From CAVPOO01 sp963707015 (lineage in GTDB: Bacteria > Pseudomonadota > Gammaproteobacteria > Thiohalobacterales > Thiohalobacteraceae), in the NCBI GenBank assembly GCA_963707015.1, contig CAVPOO010000006.1, positions 95,741 to 159,740 of the forward strand: 64,000 nt of DNA, read 5' to 3'. Each line of letters opens with the position of its first letter. Position 1 is the first letter of the stretch. Positions 25,009 to 35,234 of the stretch are shown here, piece after piece. The translations under genes were made by a program, and so were the position numbers. A model generated the notes under the pieces. The model searched no databases, was not told the DNA's origin, and worked only from the letters and a program-made list of their open reading frames with translations.

Positions 25009-27732
25009 ATGCAGACTAGACTCATCCCCCTCGAAATTGCGGTCCATCTGCTTGCCGCCGGACTGCTTGGCGCCGGCCTCTGGAGCAGCATCGATCACCG
25101 CTACTTGCAGCTCTTCATAGTTGCCGTTGGCGTTACCATCGGCCTGCGAACCCTCCTGCTGGTGTTGTCCGCCCGGGCGGCAGCGAGCGATGCCGGCCAA
25201 CGCAATCCCGGCCCCCGGACACTGCTGGCGACCGCTGCTGCCGGTACGCTCTGGGGGCTGGCGACGGCGCTTGCGGCATGGCAGTTCACGGTGCCGGCTT
25301 CCGCGGGCAACTTGTTTCCGATCGCGATTGGCGCCACGGCCATGATCACGTATGCAACGTCGTCACTGCATGCCCCCACCCTGCTCAGCTTTGCGTTGCC
25401 GGCCCTGCTGCCTTCGCTGGGCTGGACGCTGTGGCAGAAAAACATCGAACAGGTTGTCACCTGGGGTCTTCTGCTGCTCGTCGTGGTGGCGCTCGCCTAC
25501 GCGAGCCGGCGTGTGGAGACCCTGCTCGGCCGGTTTCAGCAACGCAGCCGCGGCAACACGGAGTTGATGAAGAATCTCGCCGTTGCCCGCGACGCGGCGG
25601 TCGCAAATCAAAAGCAGGCGGAGCAGGCTGCCGAGGCCCTCAAGACAGAGATCAAGGAACGACAACGCGCCGAGGAACAGATCAGGTCATCCGAACAGGA
25701 ACTCGGCCGCATCCTTGACGACATGGCCGACCTCTACTTTCGGGTAGACAAGGACGGCAAGCTGGTGCGGGTATCTCCCTCGATCGAATTTCTGCTTGGC
25801 TGTTCGGTTGACGACAGCCTCGACAAACCCTGGCTGGAGCTGTTCGCACACCCGGAAGATCACACGGCGTTTCAGGATACCCTGCAGGGGGGCTTCGGCA
25901 TGGTGCATGGTTTCGAGGCACGTTTTCGGCACATGAGCGGTGAAGACACCTGGGTCTCTATCAACGCCCATCACCATCATGACCCGCAGGGCAATCTCGA
26001 CGGCTTCGAGGGAATCGCACGGGATACCGCCGAACGCAGGCAGGCCAGCGAGGCCCTGTTCCAGGAAAAGGAACTGTTGCGGGTAACCCTGCAGTCCATC
26101 GCCGATGGCGTGATCACGACGCACCCCGATGGCACCGTGCGTTACATCAACGCCGTCGCCCAGGCAACGACCGGATGGTCGGCCGTCGAAGCCGAAGGCA
26201 AACGGCTCACGGACATCCTGACGCTGGTTAACGAAGACAGCCGTGAACCGATTGATCTGCCTACGGAGCAGTGGCTGAAGCGGGGCGAGCCGGCAGCCCT
26301 GCCGGAACCCGCCATGCTGCTGTCTCGCGACAAGTCGCGTGAATGGGCTATCGAGCTTTCGGGTGCGCCGATTCGTGATTCCGAGAACACGGTGATTGGT
26401 TCTGTGATGGTCTTTCATGACGTGACCAAGCTCCGCTCACTGACAAAGCAGTTGTCCTATGAGGCTACCCATGACGGCCTGACAAGCCTGATCAACCGGG
26501 CGGAATTCGACAACCGTGTGGAACAGGCAATTCACAGCGCCAACCGCGGCGAAAAGACCCATGCCGTCTTCTATATCGATCTCGATCAGTTCAAGGTCGT
26601 CAATGACACCTGCGGCCATCACGCGGGTGATCAGCTGTTACAACAGGTCACCCGCACCCTGCGCAACAGCATGCGCCAATCTGACACCCTGGCACGCCTG
26701 GGTGGTGACGAGTTTGGCGTACTGCTGACGGGCTGCGGTCTCGAGAAGGCCGCCGAGATCGCGGAGACGTTTCGCAAGATTGTCGAGGACATCCGCTTCG
26801 GGTGGGAAGGCAAGATCTTCCGGATTGGCGCCAGCATTGGCGTGGTCCCCATCACGGCGGAAGAAACCAGCCTGACCAAGCTGCTGAGCTCGGCGGATGC
26901 GGCCTGCTACGTGGCCAAGGAGCAAGGGCGTAACCGCGTCTACGTCTTCCGCCCGGAGGATACCGCGCTTGCCGAACACCACGGTCAGATGCAATGGATT
27001 CAGCGCATCCAGCGGGCAATCGAACAGGATCTGTTCACCCTGTACCTGCAGCCCATTTGCAGCATCGCAGAAACGAAAGAGGCGACGCAGCACGGTGAAC
27101 TGCTCTTGCGCATGATCACCGAAACCGAGGGCGGCGAGGTCCTGATCCTGCCCGGTGCCTTCATTCCCGCGGCGGAACGCTACCACCTGATGCCCCAGAT
27201 CGACCGCTGGGTCATCCGCAAGGCCCTGAAGACACTGAGCGAGCGGGAGTTTGATGGCGCCCATACCTTCACACTGAATCTCTCCGGGCAGTCCCTCAGT
27301 GACATCACACTGTTTGATTACATCAAGGGCCTGCTGGATGACACCGGAGTAGCCCCAACCTCGATCTGTTTCGAGATCACCGAAAGCGCTGTCATTTCCC
27401 ACATCGATGTCGCCCAGGAGTTCATTCGGCGGCTCAAGGATCTCGGTTGCAGCTTTGCACTGGATGACTTCGGATCCGGCTTGAGCTCGTTTGAGTATCT
27501 GAAGAACCTGCCGGTAGACTACCTGAAACTCGACGGTTCGCTGGTCAAGGATGTCACGACGCACCGCGTCAGTCAGGCCATGATCCACGCCATCAATTAC
27601 GTCGCACACGTGATGGGCATGAAGTCGATTGCAGAATATGTCGAGAACGAGGAAACCATCGACGCGCTCAGGAAGATGTCAGTTGACTATGGCCAGGGTT
27701 ATGCGATGGGAAAGCCGGAGCGGTTTGTGTAA
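25009..27732 (+). CDS. Membrane PAS-GGDEF-EAL cyclic-di-GMP enzyme
   Basis: 907 residues. Five or so membrane helices over 1-170, a coiled linker (about 185-230), two PAS domains (about 232-350 and 355-480), then GGDEF and EAL domains. The cyclase motif is an intact GGDEF (RLGGDEFGVLL). EAL-domain residues are mostly present: ELL in place of EAL, NLSGQSL, EITESAVI, LDDFGSGLSSFEYLKNL, DYLKLDGSLV, IAEYVENEE and YGQGYAMGKPE, so a working phosphodiesterase is plausible. It may make and break c-di-GMP in response to a PAS or membrane signal. It interrupts the B12 locus on the same strand but has no evident link to it. The C-terminal end is normal and lies seven bases or so before the purine arm of heptamer array 4. 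Confidence 0.93.
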   Translation: MQTRLIPLEIAVHLLAAGLLGAGLWSSIDHRYLQLFIVAVGVTIGLRTLLLVLSARAAASDAGQRNPGPRTLLATAAAGTLWGLATALAAWQFTVPASAGNLFPIAIGATAMITYATSSLHAPTLLSFALPALLPSLGWTLWQKNIEQVVTWGLLLLVVVALAYASRRVETLLGRFQQRSRGNTELMKNLAVARDAAVANQKQAEQAAEALKTEIKERQRAEEQIRSSEQELGRILDDMADLYFRVDKDGKLVRVSPSIEFLLGCSVDDSLDKPWLELFAHPEDHTAFQDTLQGGFGMVHGFEARFRHMSGEDTWVSINAHHHHDPQGNLDGFEGIARDTAERRQASEALFQEKELLRVTLQSIADGVITTHPDGTVRYINAVAQATTGWSAVEAEGKRLTDILTLVNEDSREPIDLPTEQWLKRGEPAALPEPAMLLSRDKSREWAIELSGAPIRDSENTVIGSVMVFHDVTKLRSLTKQLSYEATHDGLTSLINRAEFDNRVEQAIHSANRGEKTHAVFYIDLDQFKVVNDTCGHHAGDQLLQQVTRTLRNSMRQSDTLARLGGDEFGVLLTGCGLEKAAEIAETFRKIVEDIRFGWEGKIFRIGASIGVVPITAEETSLTKLLSSADAACYVAKEQGRNRVYVFRPEDTALAEHHGQMQWIQRIQRAIEQDLFTLYLQPICSIAETKEATQHGELLLRMITETEGGEVLILPGAFIPAAERYHLMPQIDRWVIRKALKTLSEREFDGAHTFTLNLSGQSLSDITLFDYIKGLLDDTGVAPTSICFEITESAVISHIDVAQEFIRRLKDLGCSFALDDFGSGLSSFEYLKNLPVDYLKLDGSLVKDVTTHRVSQAMIHAINYVAHVMGMKSIAEYVENEETIDALRKMSVDYGQGYAMGKPERFV

Positions 27733-27738
27733 CTCCCA

Positions 27739-28824
<1,086 letters not shown>

Positions 28825-28886
28825 GCCATCCTCGGAAGCACGATGACTGTTCCGACAATCTCGTGCCAGCTTGCCGCAGAGACGCT

Positions 28887-29756
28887 TCAGGTTGCCCAGC
28901 CGGCCAAGGTAAGCAGTGCCACCACGAAGACCCAGAGGATCAGTGTCCGCCATACCAGGCGTATTGCATCGTGCAGAATTTCATACCAGTCGAGTTCCTC
29001 CGGAGCGCGGTCCGCGACATCGAGTGCGCCGATGCCGACTGCCGCCAGCAGCAATTCAGGCTGACTCTCGAATAGCCCGGCTTCCGCGATATGGCGGCGC
29101 CAACCCTCAATCGCCGCCTCGAAGTGCCCGGACAGGGCATAACCCAGCGCCACCAGGCGAGTCGATGGCCAGGCGAGCACTGACAAGATCTGCTCTGCAG
29201 CCCTACCGAACTGTCCCTCATGATCGCCCTGCAACTCTGTGAGCAAGTGCGTGGCTCGGAACAGTATGGCGCCGGCCGGACCCAGCAGAACGAACCAGAA
29301 CAGCACGCCGAACAGTCGCACATGTGCCTGCGTGAGAACCGCGCGCATGACCATGGCGGCTTGCTGCTCGGGATCCTCCGGCGGAGCCGTATCGAGCAGT
29401 TTCTCGGCCAGATGGACGGCCAGGCTTGAATCATCCTTCAGCATCGCCGCACGGTACTGCTCGACATCGTCCTTCAGGTCACGGGGACCCAGGCAGTAAA
29501 TCAGAACGACGACACTGAACAGCAGGCCAGGCAGACCCAGAAAGCTCGCATTCAACCAGCTCTGCAGCCATGCCGTCACAACGAGCACGGGCAAAAGAAC
29601 CACTATTGCGCCCGCAAGACCGTCCCAGACGCCGCCACCGAGAAAATCGCGCATCCGCAGAACAGAGCTCTGGAAGAGATCGTACCGGCGCAGTTGATGC
29701 AGCTGTCCGATGAAGTGTTCGACAAGCAGTCCAAACAGAATGGCGATAAGGGTCAT
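28887..29756 (-). CDS. ampE: AmpE-like inner-membrane protein
   Basis: 289 residues with four hydrophobic segments (about 1-15, 55-90, 145-170, 265-287). The motif YCLGPRDLKDDVEQYRAA is the AmpE hallmark; AmpE belongs to the CbiB/CobD-related superfamily but lacks a known reaction and acts with AmpD in beta-lactamase induction signalling. The upstream gene is ampD, as in other gammaproteobacteria, but here a MITE-like repeat of about 170 bp separates them. CbiB was considered because of the nearby B12 genes, but the motifs and AmpD neighbour favour AmpE. Confidence 0.88.
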   Translation of the reverse strand: MTLIAILFGLLVEHFIGQLHQLRRYDLFQSSVLRMRDFLGGGVWDGLAGAIVVLLPVLVVTAWLQSWLNASFLGLPGLLFSVVVLIYCLGPRDLKDDVEQYRAAMLKDDSSLAVHLAEKLLDTAPPEDPEQQAAMVMRAVLTQAHVRLFGVLFWFVLLGPAGAILFRATHLLTELQGDHEGQFGRAAEQILSVLAWPSTRLVALGYALSGHFEAAIEGWRRHIAEAGLFESQPELLLAAVGIGALDVADRAPEELDWYEILHDAIRLVWRTLILWVFVVALLTLAGWAT

Positions 29757-29960
29757 GGCGCTTCCAGGGTCCTCTGGACGTGGCGATAGCTAAGTGTCAA
29801 CAATATCGCTGCAAGTCGCAAGCCAACGCAGTGCCGGGCGCAACTGACCGTCAAAGCTGGCGCCTGGTCCGCATTTCTCACCGGGTTTGCAGCGGGGGTC
29901 GACCCAAGGCACGCCCCTCCGACCTGCACCCGCTCGGGCTGCTCCAGGTCGTCTCAACTC

Positions 29961-30131
29961 GTACGCCTGCAATGTGACAATAACGGATGCTCACAAAACA
30001 AGCCGAGTGCCGGTATTTTTATTTATGGCCACGGAATCCACGGAAGGACACGGAAAAATACGAATGGATTTTCGTCCTTTCCGTGGCTTCCCTGGCCAGA
30101 CTATCTGTCATCAGCAGATCGAAAACGCACT
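29961..30131 (-). repeat. MITE-like inverted repeat, copy B, between ampD and ampE
   Basis: About 171 bp, in opposite orientation to copy C. It holds TAACGGATGCTCACAA and CGAGTGCC on the left, the core TGGCCACGGAATCCACGGAA (30026 on) with the inverse TCCGTGGC, and GTCATCAGCAG plus GCACT on the right. The terminal GCACTA supplies the TAG stop codon of ampD (30130-30132). It accounts for nearly half of the 373-bp gap 29757-30129; no gene or clear promoter for ampE was found in the rest. Confidence 0.75.
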
Positions 30132-30687
30132 ACGCCTGTCTGACTAACAACTGATTCAGGTGCTGCCAGTCAAAGGCCAGCCCAGGATCCGTCTTGCGGC
30201 CCGGCGCCACGTCACAGTGGCCAACCACAGCGTCATGACCAATCGCCGGGTAGGCTTCGCGCAGCACAGGGATCAGTTTCGCCAGGACCTGGTATTGTTC
30301 CTCCGTATACGGTGTCTCGTCTTCCCCCTCCAGCTCGATCCCGATAGAGAAATCATTACAGGCCGCCTTGTCCTGGAAGCATGACGGGCCCGCATGCCAG
30401 GCACGTTTGGAGAACGGCACGTATTGAACGACCTTGCCGTCGCGGCGCACCAGCAGATGCGTCGATACGCGGAGATCGGCAATCTCTTCGAAATAGGGAT
30501 GCAACCCCCTGTCCAGCTGGTTTGTGAACAGCTGATCGATCCAGGGACCGCCGAATTCGCCGGGCGGGAGACTGATCCCGTGCACGATCACGAGGGATAT
30601 CCGGGCCCCCTCGGGTCTTTCGTCACAGTTGGGTGACAGCACACGTTCCACGCCCTCCAACCAGTCACACTGTGCATCAAGCTTCAA
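30130..30687 (-). CDS. ampD: 1,6-anhydro-N-acetylmuramyl-L-alanine amidase AmpD
   Basis: 185 residues, cytosolic zinc amidase of peptidoglycan recycling that cleaves the L-alanine peptide from anhydro-muropeptides. Zinc ligands fit the family: His in LVIVHGISLPPGEFG, His154-type in VGHCDVAPGRKTDPG with its Asp. AWHAGPS and FSIGIELEGED are further family motifs. Length is standard. Its stop codon falls in the terminal bases of MITE copy B. Confidence 0.96.
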   Translation of the reverse strand: MKLDAQCDWLEGVERVLSPNCDERPEGARISLVIVHGISLPPGEFGGPWIDQLFTNQLDRGLHPYFEEIADLRVSTHLLVRRDGKVVQYVPFSKRAWHAGPSCFQDKAACNDFSIGIELEGEDETPYTEEQYQVLAKLIPVLREAYPAIGHDAVVGHCDVAPGRKTDPGLAFDWQHLNQLLVRQA

Positions 30688-30905
30688 CTCACCCTCCCGG
30701 AAAACGTCAAGCCTTGATTTGGAACCTTAATTCGCGCAATCATTGCGCACCTGTATACCATTGTATCCTATGCTCGCGCGATTCCTGTGGGGATGGAATC
30801 TGTAATCCGGCGCACTGGCGAGATCAGCCACGCCAACACAGCGTAGCGGCGCATAGCAGTGTGTGCCGGTATGATTACCCGAGTCGGCAACCAGGGTGTA
30901 TTCGA

Positions 30906-31589
30906 ATGTTGCAAAGAGTCTACGTGAAACAAGTCGCTGTCATGATCGGCATGCTGATTCTGGCCAATCTGTCTTTTGCAGAAACGCTTTATATCAGTGA
31001 CCGTCTCGAAGTTCCGATGCGCAGCGGCACCACGAATCAACACAGGATCCTCCGCATGTTAGCCAGTGGCACCCAGGTCACCGCCCTGGAGGTCAACAAA
31101 GAGGCTGGCTACACGAAGGTCCAGACGCCTGACGGGCGGGATGGCTGGGTGCTCAGCCGTTACCTGATGAAGATTCCGGCAGCCCGTGACCGGCTAGCCA
31201 CCGCAGAGAAGCAACTCGCCGACATCGAGATCCGCAGCCGGCAACGCGCGACGGAACTTACCGAGACGCAATCGCAAAAGGGCGAACTCGACAAAGAACT
31301 CACCCGTCTCAAGAACGAAAACCGCAAGATTGGCCAGCAACTCGCAGAAATTCAGCGTACCGCCTCCAGCGCCCTTGCCATTGATACCGAAAACAAGGAA
31401 CTCAAGAGTCGGCTGATGGCCATGGAGCGCGATCAACAGGCACTGCAACAGGAAAACGAGGCACTTAAGGATCGCACCGCGCGCGACTGGTTCATGGTCG
31501 GTGCCGGCGTGGTGCTGCTGGGCATTATCGTCGGCCTGATCCTGCCAAAGATTCGCTTGCGCAAGCGCTCGAGCTGGGACACGCTCTAA
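30906..31589 (+). CDS. SH3-domain membrane-anchored coiled-coil protein (TIGR04211 type)
   Basis: 227 residues: signal peptide (to about AETLYISD), bacterial SH3 domain (about 25-90, LEVPMRSGTTNQHRILRMLASG and DGRDGWVLSRYLM), a coiled coil (about 97-195) and a C-terminal membrane helix (VGAGVVLLGIIVGLILPKI) with a basic end. This is the TIGR04211 family of gammaproteobacterial envelope proteins, of unknown role; SH3 domains suggest contact with peptidoglycan. The ATG at 30906 has AGGGTG about seven bases upstream. It is divergent to ampD, which fits a cell-wall connection. Confidence 0.88.
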   Translation: MLQRVYVKQVAVMIGMLILANLSFAETLYISDRLEVPMRSGTTNQHRILRMLASGTQVTALEVNKEAGYTKVQTPDGRDGWVLSRYLMKIPAARDRLATAEKQLADIEIRSRQRATELTETQSQKGELDKELTRLKNENRKIGQQLAEIQRTASSALAIDTENKELKSRLMAMERDQQALQQENEALKDRTARDWFMVGAGVVLLGIIVGLILPKIRLRKRSSWDTL

Positions 31590-31658
31590 GGCCTGGCGTT
31601 TTAGCAGGGTTTGCGGATGCCATGCGACCGTTTCCCATGACAGGAAGCGGTGTTTTGG

Positions 31659-31862
<204 letters not shown>

Positions 31863-31870
31863 CCGCTTCT

Positions 31871-33550
31871 TCACTCATCCGTGACACACCCCAGCGATGC
31901 GTCCTTCACGTTCTTGATATATTTAAAGAGCGTCCCACGGGTCGCCTTGTAGGGCGGCATGGTCCACTCGGCACGGCGTTTTGCCAGCTCGTCTTCGTCG
32001 AGATCCACACTCAGCGTGTTGTTCTCTGCATCGATGGTAATCAGATCCCCATCGCGAATCAGCCCGATGGGACCGCCCTCCTGGGCCTCGGGAACGATAT
32101 GTCCGATGATGAAGCCGTGCGAGCCTCCCGAGAAACGTCCATCGGTCAACAGCGCGACATCGTCGCCCAGGCCGGCACCCATGATGGCCGACGTCGGTGT
32201 CAGCATCTCGGGCATGCCGGGACCGCCCTTGGGGCCCTCGTAACGAATGACAACGGCATCGCCTTTGCGGATTTTGTCCCCCTCGAGGGCGTGCAACATG
32301 TCCTCTTCGGAATCAAACACCCGCGCCGGACCACGGAACACCAGCCCCTCCTTGCCGGTAATCTTGGCGACCGCACCGCCCGGCGCCAGGTTCCCCCTCA
32401 GGATTCGGATGTGACCCGTCTTCTTGATCGGAGCCTCCAGCGTGCGGAACACATCCTGACCGGGCTGGAGATCGGGAACATCGGCCAGATTCTCGGCAAG
32501 CGTCCTGCCGGTTACCGTCAGGCAGTCACCATTGAGCAGACCGTTGGCCAAAAGGTATTTCATAACGGCTGGCGTCCCGCCGACGTTGTGCAGATCTTCC
32601 ATGACATAGCGGCCGCTGGGTTTCAGGTCAGCCAGGAAGGGCACACGATCACTGACGGCCTGGAATGCATCGATGCTGAGATCAACGTCCACCGCACGCG
32701 CCATGGCAATCAGATGCAGCACGGCATTGGTCGAACCGCCCAGGGCCATTACCAGCACCATGGCGTTTTCGAATGCGGCGCGGGTCATGATGTCGCGCGG
32801 CTTGATATCCTGTTCGAGCAGATCACGAATAGCAGCGCCCGCGCGCACACATTCGTCGAGCTTGTGCGGGTCCTCCGCGGGCGTTGAAGAACTGTAGGGT
32901 AATGACATGCCCATGGCCTCGATGGCCGAGGCCATGGTGTTGGCCGTGTACATGCCGCCACAGGCTCCGGCGCCGGGGCAGGCGTGCTGAACAATATCCT
33001 TGCGGGTCGCTTCGTCGATCTTGTGAGCGATGAACTCGCCGTAACTCTGGAAGGCCGACACGATGTCGAGCGTATGCCCATGACGGTGGCCCGGCTTGAT
33101 CGTGCCCCCATAGACCATCAAGGCAGGTCGGTTAACCCGCCCCATTGCGATGAGGCAACCGGGCATGTTCTTGTCACAACCGGGAATCGAGATATTGGCG
33201 TCATACCACTGGGCATCCATCACGGTCTCGATCGAGTCCGCAATAATATCGCGTGACTGCAGCGAATAACTCATACCCTCAGTACCCATGGAGATACCGT
33301 CCGAGACACCGATGGTATTAAAACGCATGCCGACCAGACCCGCCGCCACCACGCCCTCCTTCACCTTCGCGGCGAGGATGTTGAGATGCATATTGCAGGT
33401 ATTGCCTTCCCACCAGACGCTGGCGATACCCACCTGGGCCTTCGCCATGTCTGCATTGCTCAGGCCCGCGCCGTACAACATGGCCTGGGACGCCCCCTGG
33501 GACTTGGGTTCGGTGATTCGCGAACTGAAACGGTTCAATTTTTGGGTCAT
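31871..33550 (-). CDS. ilvD: Dihydroxy-acid dehydratase
   Basis: 559 residues. It dehydrates dihydroxy-isovalerate and dihydroxy-methylvalerate in valine and isoleucine synthesis and needs an Fe-S cluster. The cluster cysteines are in GNTCNMH, ISIPGCDKNMPG and CPGAGACGGMYTANTM, and the C-terminal substrate region DGRFSGGSHGFIIGH is intact. This is the shorter, [2Fe-2S]-like branch (about 560 residues) rather than the 616-residue E. coli type. It stands alone; no other ilv genes are in the window. Confidence 0.96.
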   Translation of the reverse strand: MTQKLNRFSSRITEPKSQGASQAMLYGAGLSNADMAKAQVGIASVWWEGNTCNMHLNILAAKVKEGVVAAGLVGMRFNTIGVSDGISMGTEGMSYSLQSRDIIADSIETVMDAQWYDANISIPGCDKNMPGCLIAMGRVNRPALMVYGGTIKPGHRHGHTLDIVSAFQSYGEFIAHKIDEATRKDIVQHACPGAGACGGMYTANTMASAIEAMGMSLPYSSSTPAEDPHKLDECVRAGAAIRDLLEQDIKPRDIMTRAAFENAMVLVMALGGSTNAVLHLIAMARAVDVDLSIDAFQAVSDRVPFLADLKPSGRYVMEDLHNVGGTPAVMKYLLANGLLNGDCLTVTGRTLAENLADVPDLQPGQDVFRTLEAPIKKTGHIRILRGNLAPGGAVAKITGKEGLVFRGPARVFDSEEDMLHALEGDKIRKGDAVVIRYEGPKGGPGMPEMLTPTSAIMGAGLGDDVALLTDGRFSGGSHGFIIGHIVPEAQEGGPIGLIRDGDLITIDAENNTLSVDLDEDELAKRRAEWTMPPYKATRGTLFKYIKNVKDASLGCVTDE

Positions 33551-33993
33551 TGAGATCTCCGGGCTGCGCTTTCAGCGCACGTCGAGCGAGCCAGTTACCA
33601 TTCGCAAGGAAGCGCGTGCGTGGGGTTCAAGGCCGCATATTGTACCGGCCCGCCACAAACCGACAAACGGATGAATTCGCCATGCGAACAACCTCGCCTC
33701 TTAACGACCCCGGTGACATGCCACGTTCAGTGACCGTCTGGACAGGCAGGCCAGACTTGCAAGTGACTGTATAGTATGAGCTTTACGATCCATAATCGGC
33801 TGCACGCGAGGAAATTCGCCGGGCCTGCGGAAGGCACCAGACGCCTCGCCGTGAAGGTGGCCGAGTCTGATGTCCTCGATCGGGTGCGAAAGACTGCGCG
33901 TATGGAAGCCGCGAGCGCAGGCTGCGAGGAAGGGCAGGACGTGCGTCCGCCATGCCCCTGACCTGGTTCGTCATTCAGTCGACCGAACGTCAA
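33551..33993. other. Intergenic region upstream of ilvD
   Basis: 443 bases between ilvD and the 3' end of a minus-strand outer-membrane gene. Small open frames exist on both strands (for example 33776-33961 plus and 33783-33974 minus) but none has a ribosome site or recognisable similarity. A short GCGCTTTCAGCGC hairpin lies near 33567-33579 in the ilvD leader. Nothing else was recognised. Confidence 0.4.
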
Positions 33994-35007
33994 TCAAAAG
34001 ACGTACTGCCATCCGGCCGTCAACGTCCAGTCGGTTTCCAGCTGGGGGCCATCCAGATTTTGCCAGACAGGCAGTCCCGCCTCGATAGCCAGGTGGTTTC
34101 CCCGAAAGACACCGGCGGGCGCTTCGAAGTTCACGCCTGCCAACAGGTCAATCCGTTTGCCACCGCGCAGATTCGGATCCGCGGTCGGCACCACGGCGGG
34201 ATCGAGCCTGGGATCGGCACCGTGCACGTCCCCCCAGGCCTGGCCGTCCACGCGCAGTGAGGCAGTCCACATATCGGACAGCTTCCTGGCAAACCAGCCG
34301 GTGATGTTGATGGCATTACCCAGTCTGTAGTCGTTATCATTTTCGCTCTGCAGTCGGATGGTTGCCAGGGTCTGACTGCCCCAGGACCAGTCACCTTCCT
34401 GCCCGAGATAGGTAAGACCCGGCATGAAATCATAGGTGCCGGATCCCAGTTGCATGGGATAAGGCAGCCGTGCCCTGCCGGCAGGCAAGGTGTCTTTCTC
34501 ATTGATACTGCCGGTTGGCAGGCTGAAACCAATGTTGAGATGGATCTTTTCCTGCCCCCACTCCCTGATCCCATACAGGCCCATGAGTTTCACATCGCCG
34601 ACACCCTGAGAGCCGGTGGTGAACGTGCTGCCCGAGCGCGTACGATGATCCATCGAGTTCTTTATGTATGGCACCATGCCCATCAGGGTCACCCTGTCGC
34701 TGGGTGCATACATGATACCGAGCATGTTCATATCCATGGTCATCGAGGTTGGCGCCACCAGAAAGTTCTCGCCGCTCGGTGACACAATGCGGCTGTTACC
34801 GATATGGTTGCTGCCCTTCAGGTTACCGCCCATGTCCATGTGCATGTAGCGGTAAGAAACCATCCAGTCGCCTTTTGCGTGCAGATGGTCTCCCATAACC
34901 CCGATGGGCGCGTAGCTCGCGTGGCCTGCATGCGATTCGTGGTCATTTGCCGCCATGGCAGCTTCGACCACACAAATAGACACGACAAATGCAAGTATGC
35001 GATTCAT
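33994..35007 (-). CDS. Outer-membrane transporter-like protein, Met/His-rich
   Basis: 337 residues with a signal peptide (to about AMAAND). The N-terminal mature part is rich in His and Met (HESHAGHASYAPIGVMGDHL, YRYMHMDMGG, TSMTMDMNMLGIMY), and beta-strand repeats follow (GVGDVKLMGLYGIREWG, KIHLNIGFSLPTGSI). The C-terminus ends in Phe (GWQYVF) as for barrel proteins. It resembles the phenol-degradation meta-pathway transporter-like family, whose members are often beside copper or other metal genes. Met/His clusters suggest copper contact, which is inference. No metal-resistance gene is adjacent. Confidence 0.78.
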   Translation of the reverse strand: MNRILAFVVSICVVEAAMAANDHESHAGHASYAPIGVMGDHLHAKGDWMVSYRYMHMDMGGNLKGSNHIGNSRIVSPSGENFLVAPTSMTMDMNMLGIMYAPSDRVTLMGMVPYIKNSMDHRTRSGSTFTTGSQGVGDVKLMGLYGIREWGQEKIHLNIGFSLPTGSINEKDTLPAGRARLPYPMQLGSGTYDFMPGLTYLGQEGDWSWGSQTLATIRLQSENDNDYRLGNAINITGWFARKLSDMWTASLRVDGQAWGDVHGADPRLDPAVVPTADPNLRGGKRIDLLAGVNFEAPAGVFRGNHLAIEAGLPVWQNLDGPQLETDWTLTAGWQYVF

Positions 35008-35234
35008 AAAGAGGAATTCCTGTTGTTAGCAAGCTGCTGTTTCCGGGTCGGCGCGATAGAGTACCAAGCCCGGCACGGGAAGTGAATGCGGCAAATTGTC
35101 GCGACGCGCCGAATCGGGGCGGATAGTGCACAACGGCCTCCGGGCCATCGTCTGAGCCTGACGAGCGGCCTTCCCGAGTAGGCCCGTCTCCGGCTCCACA
35201 GGGTCAGATAAACCGGCGCTTCGCACAAGAGCTT

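Noticed and set aside
28887..29756. CbiB/CobD cobalamin synthesis protein instead of AmpE
   Set aside because: The proteins are related and B12 genes are near, but the YCLGPRDL motif and ampD upstream favour AmpE.
33776..33974. Small frames of about 60 codons on both strands upstream of ilvD
   Set aside because: No ribosome site, no similarity, and both strands are open equally, as expected in GC-rich intergenic DNA.
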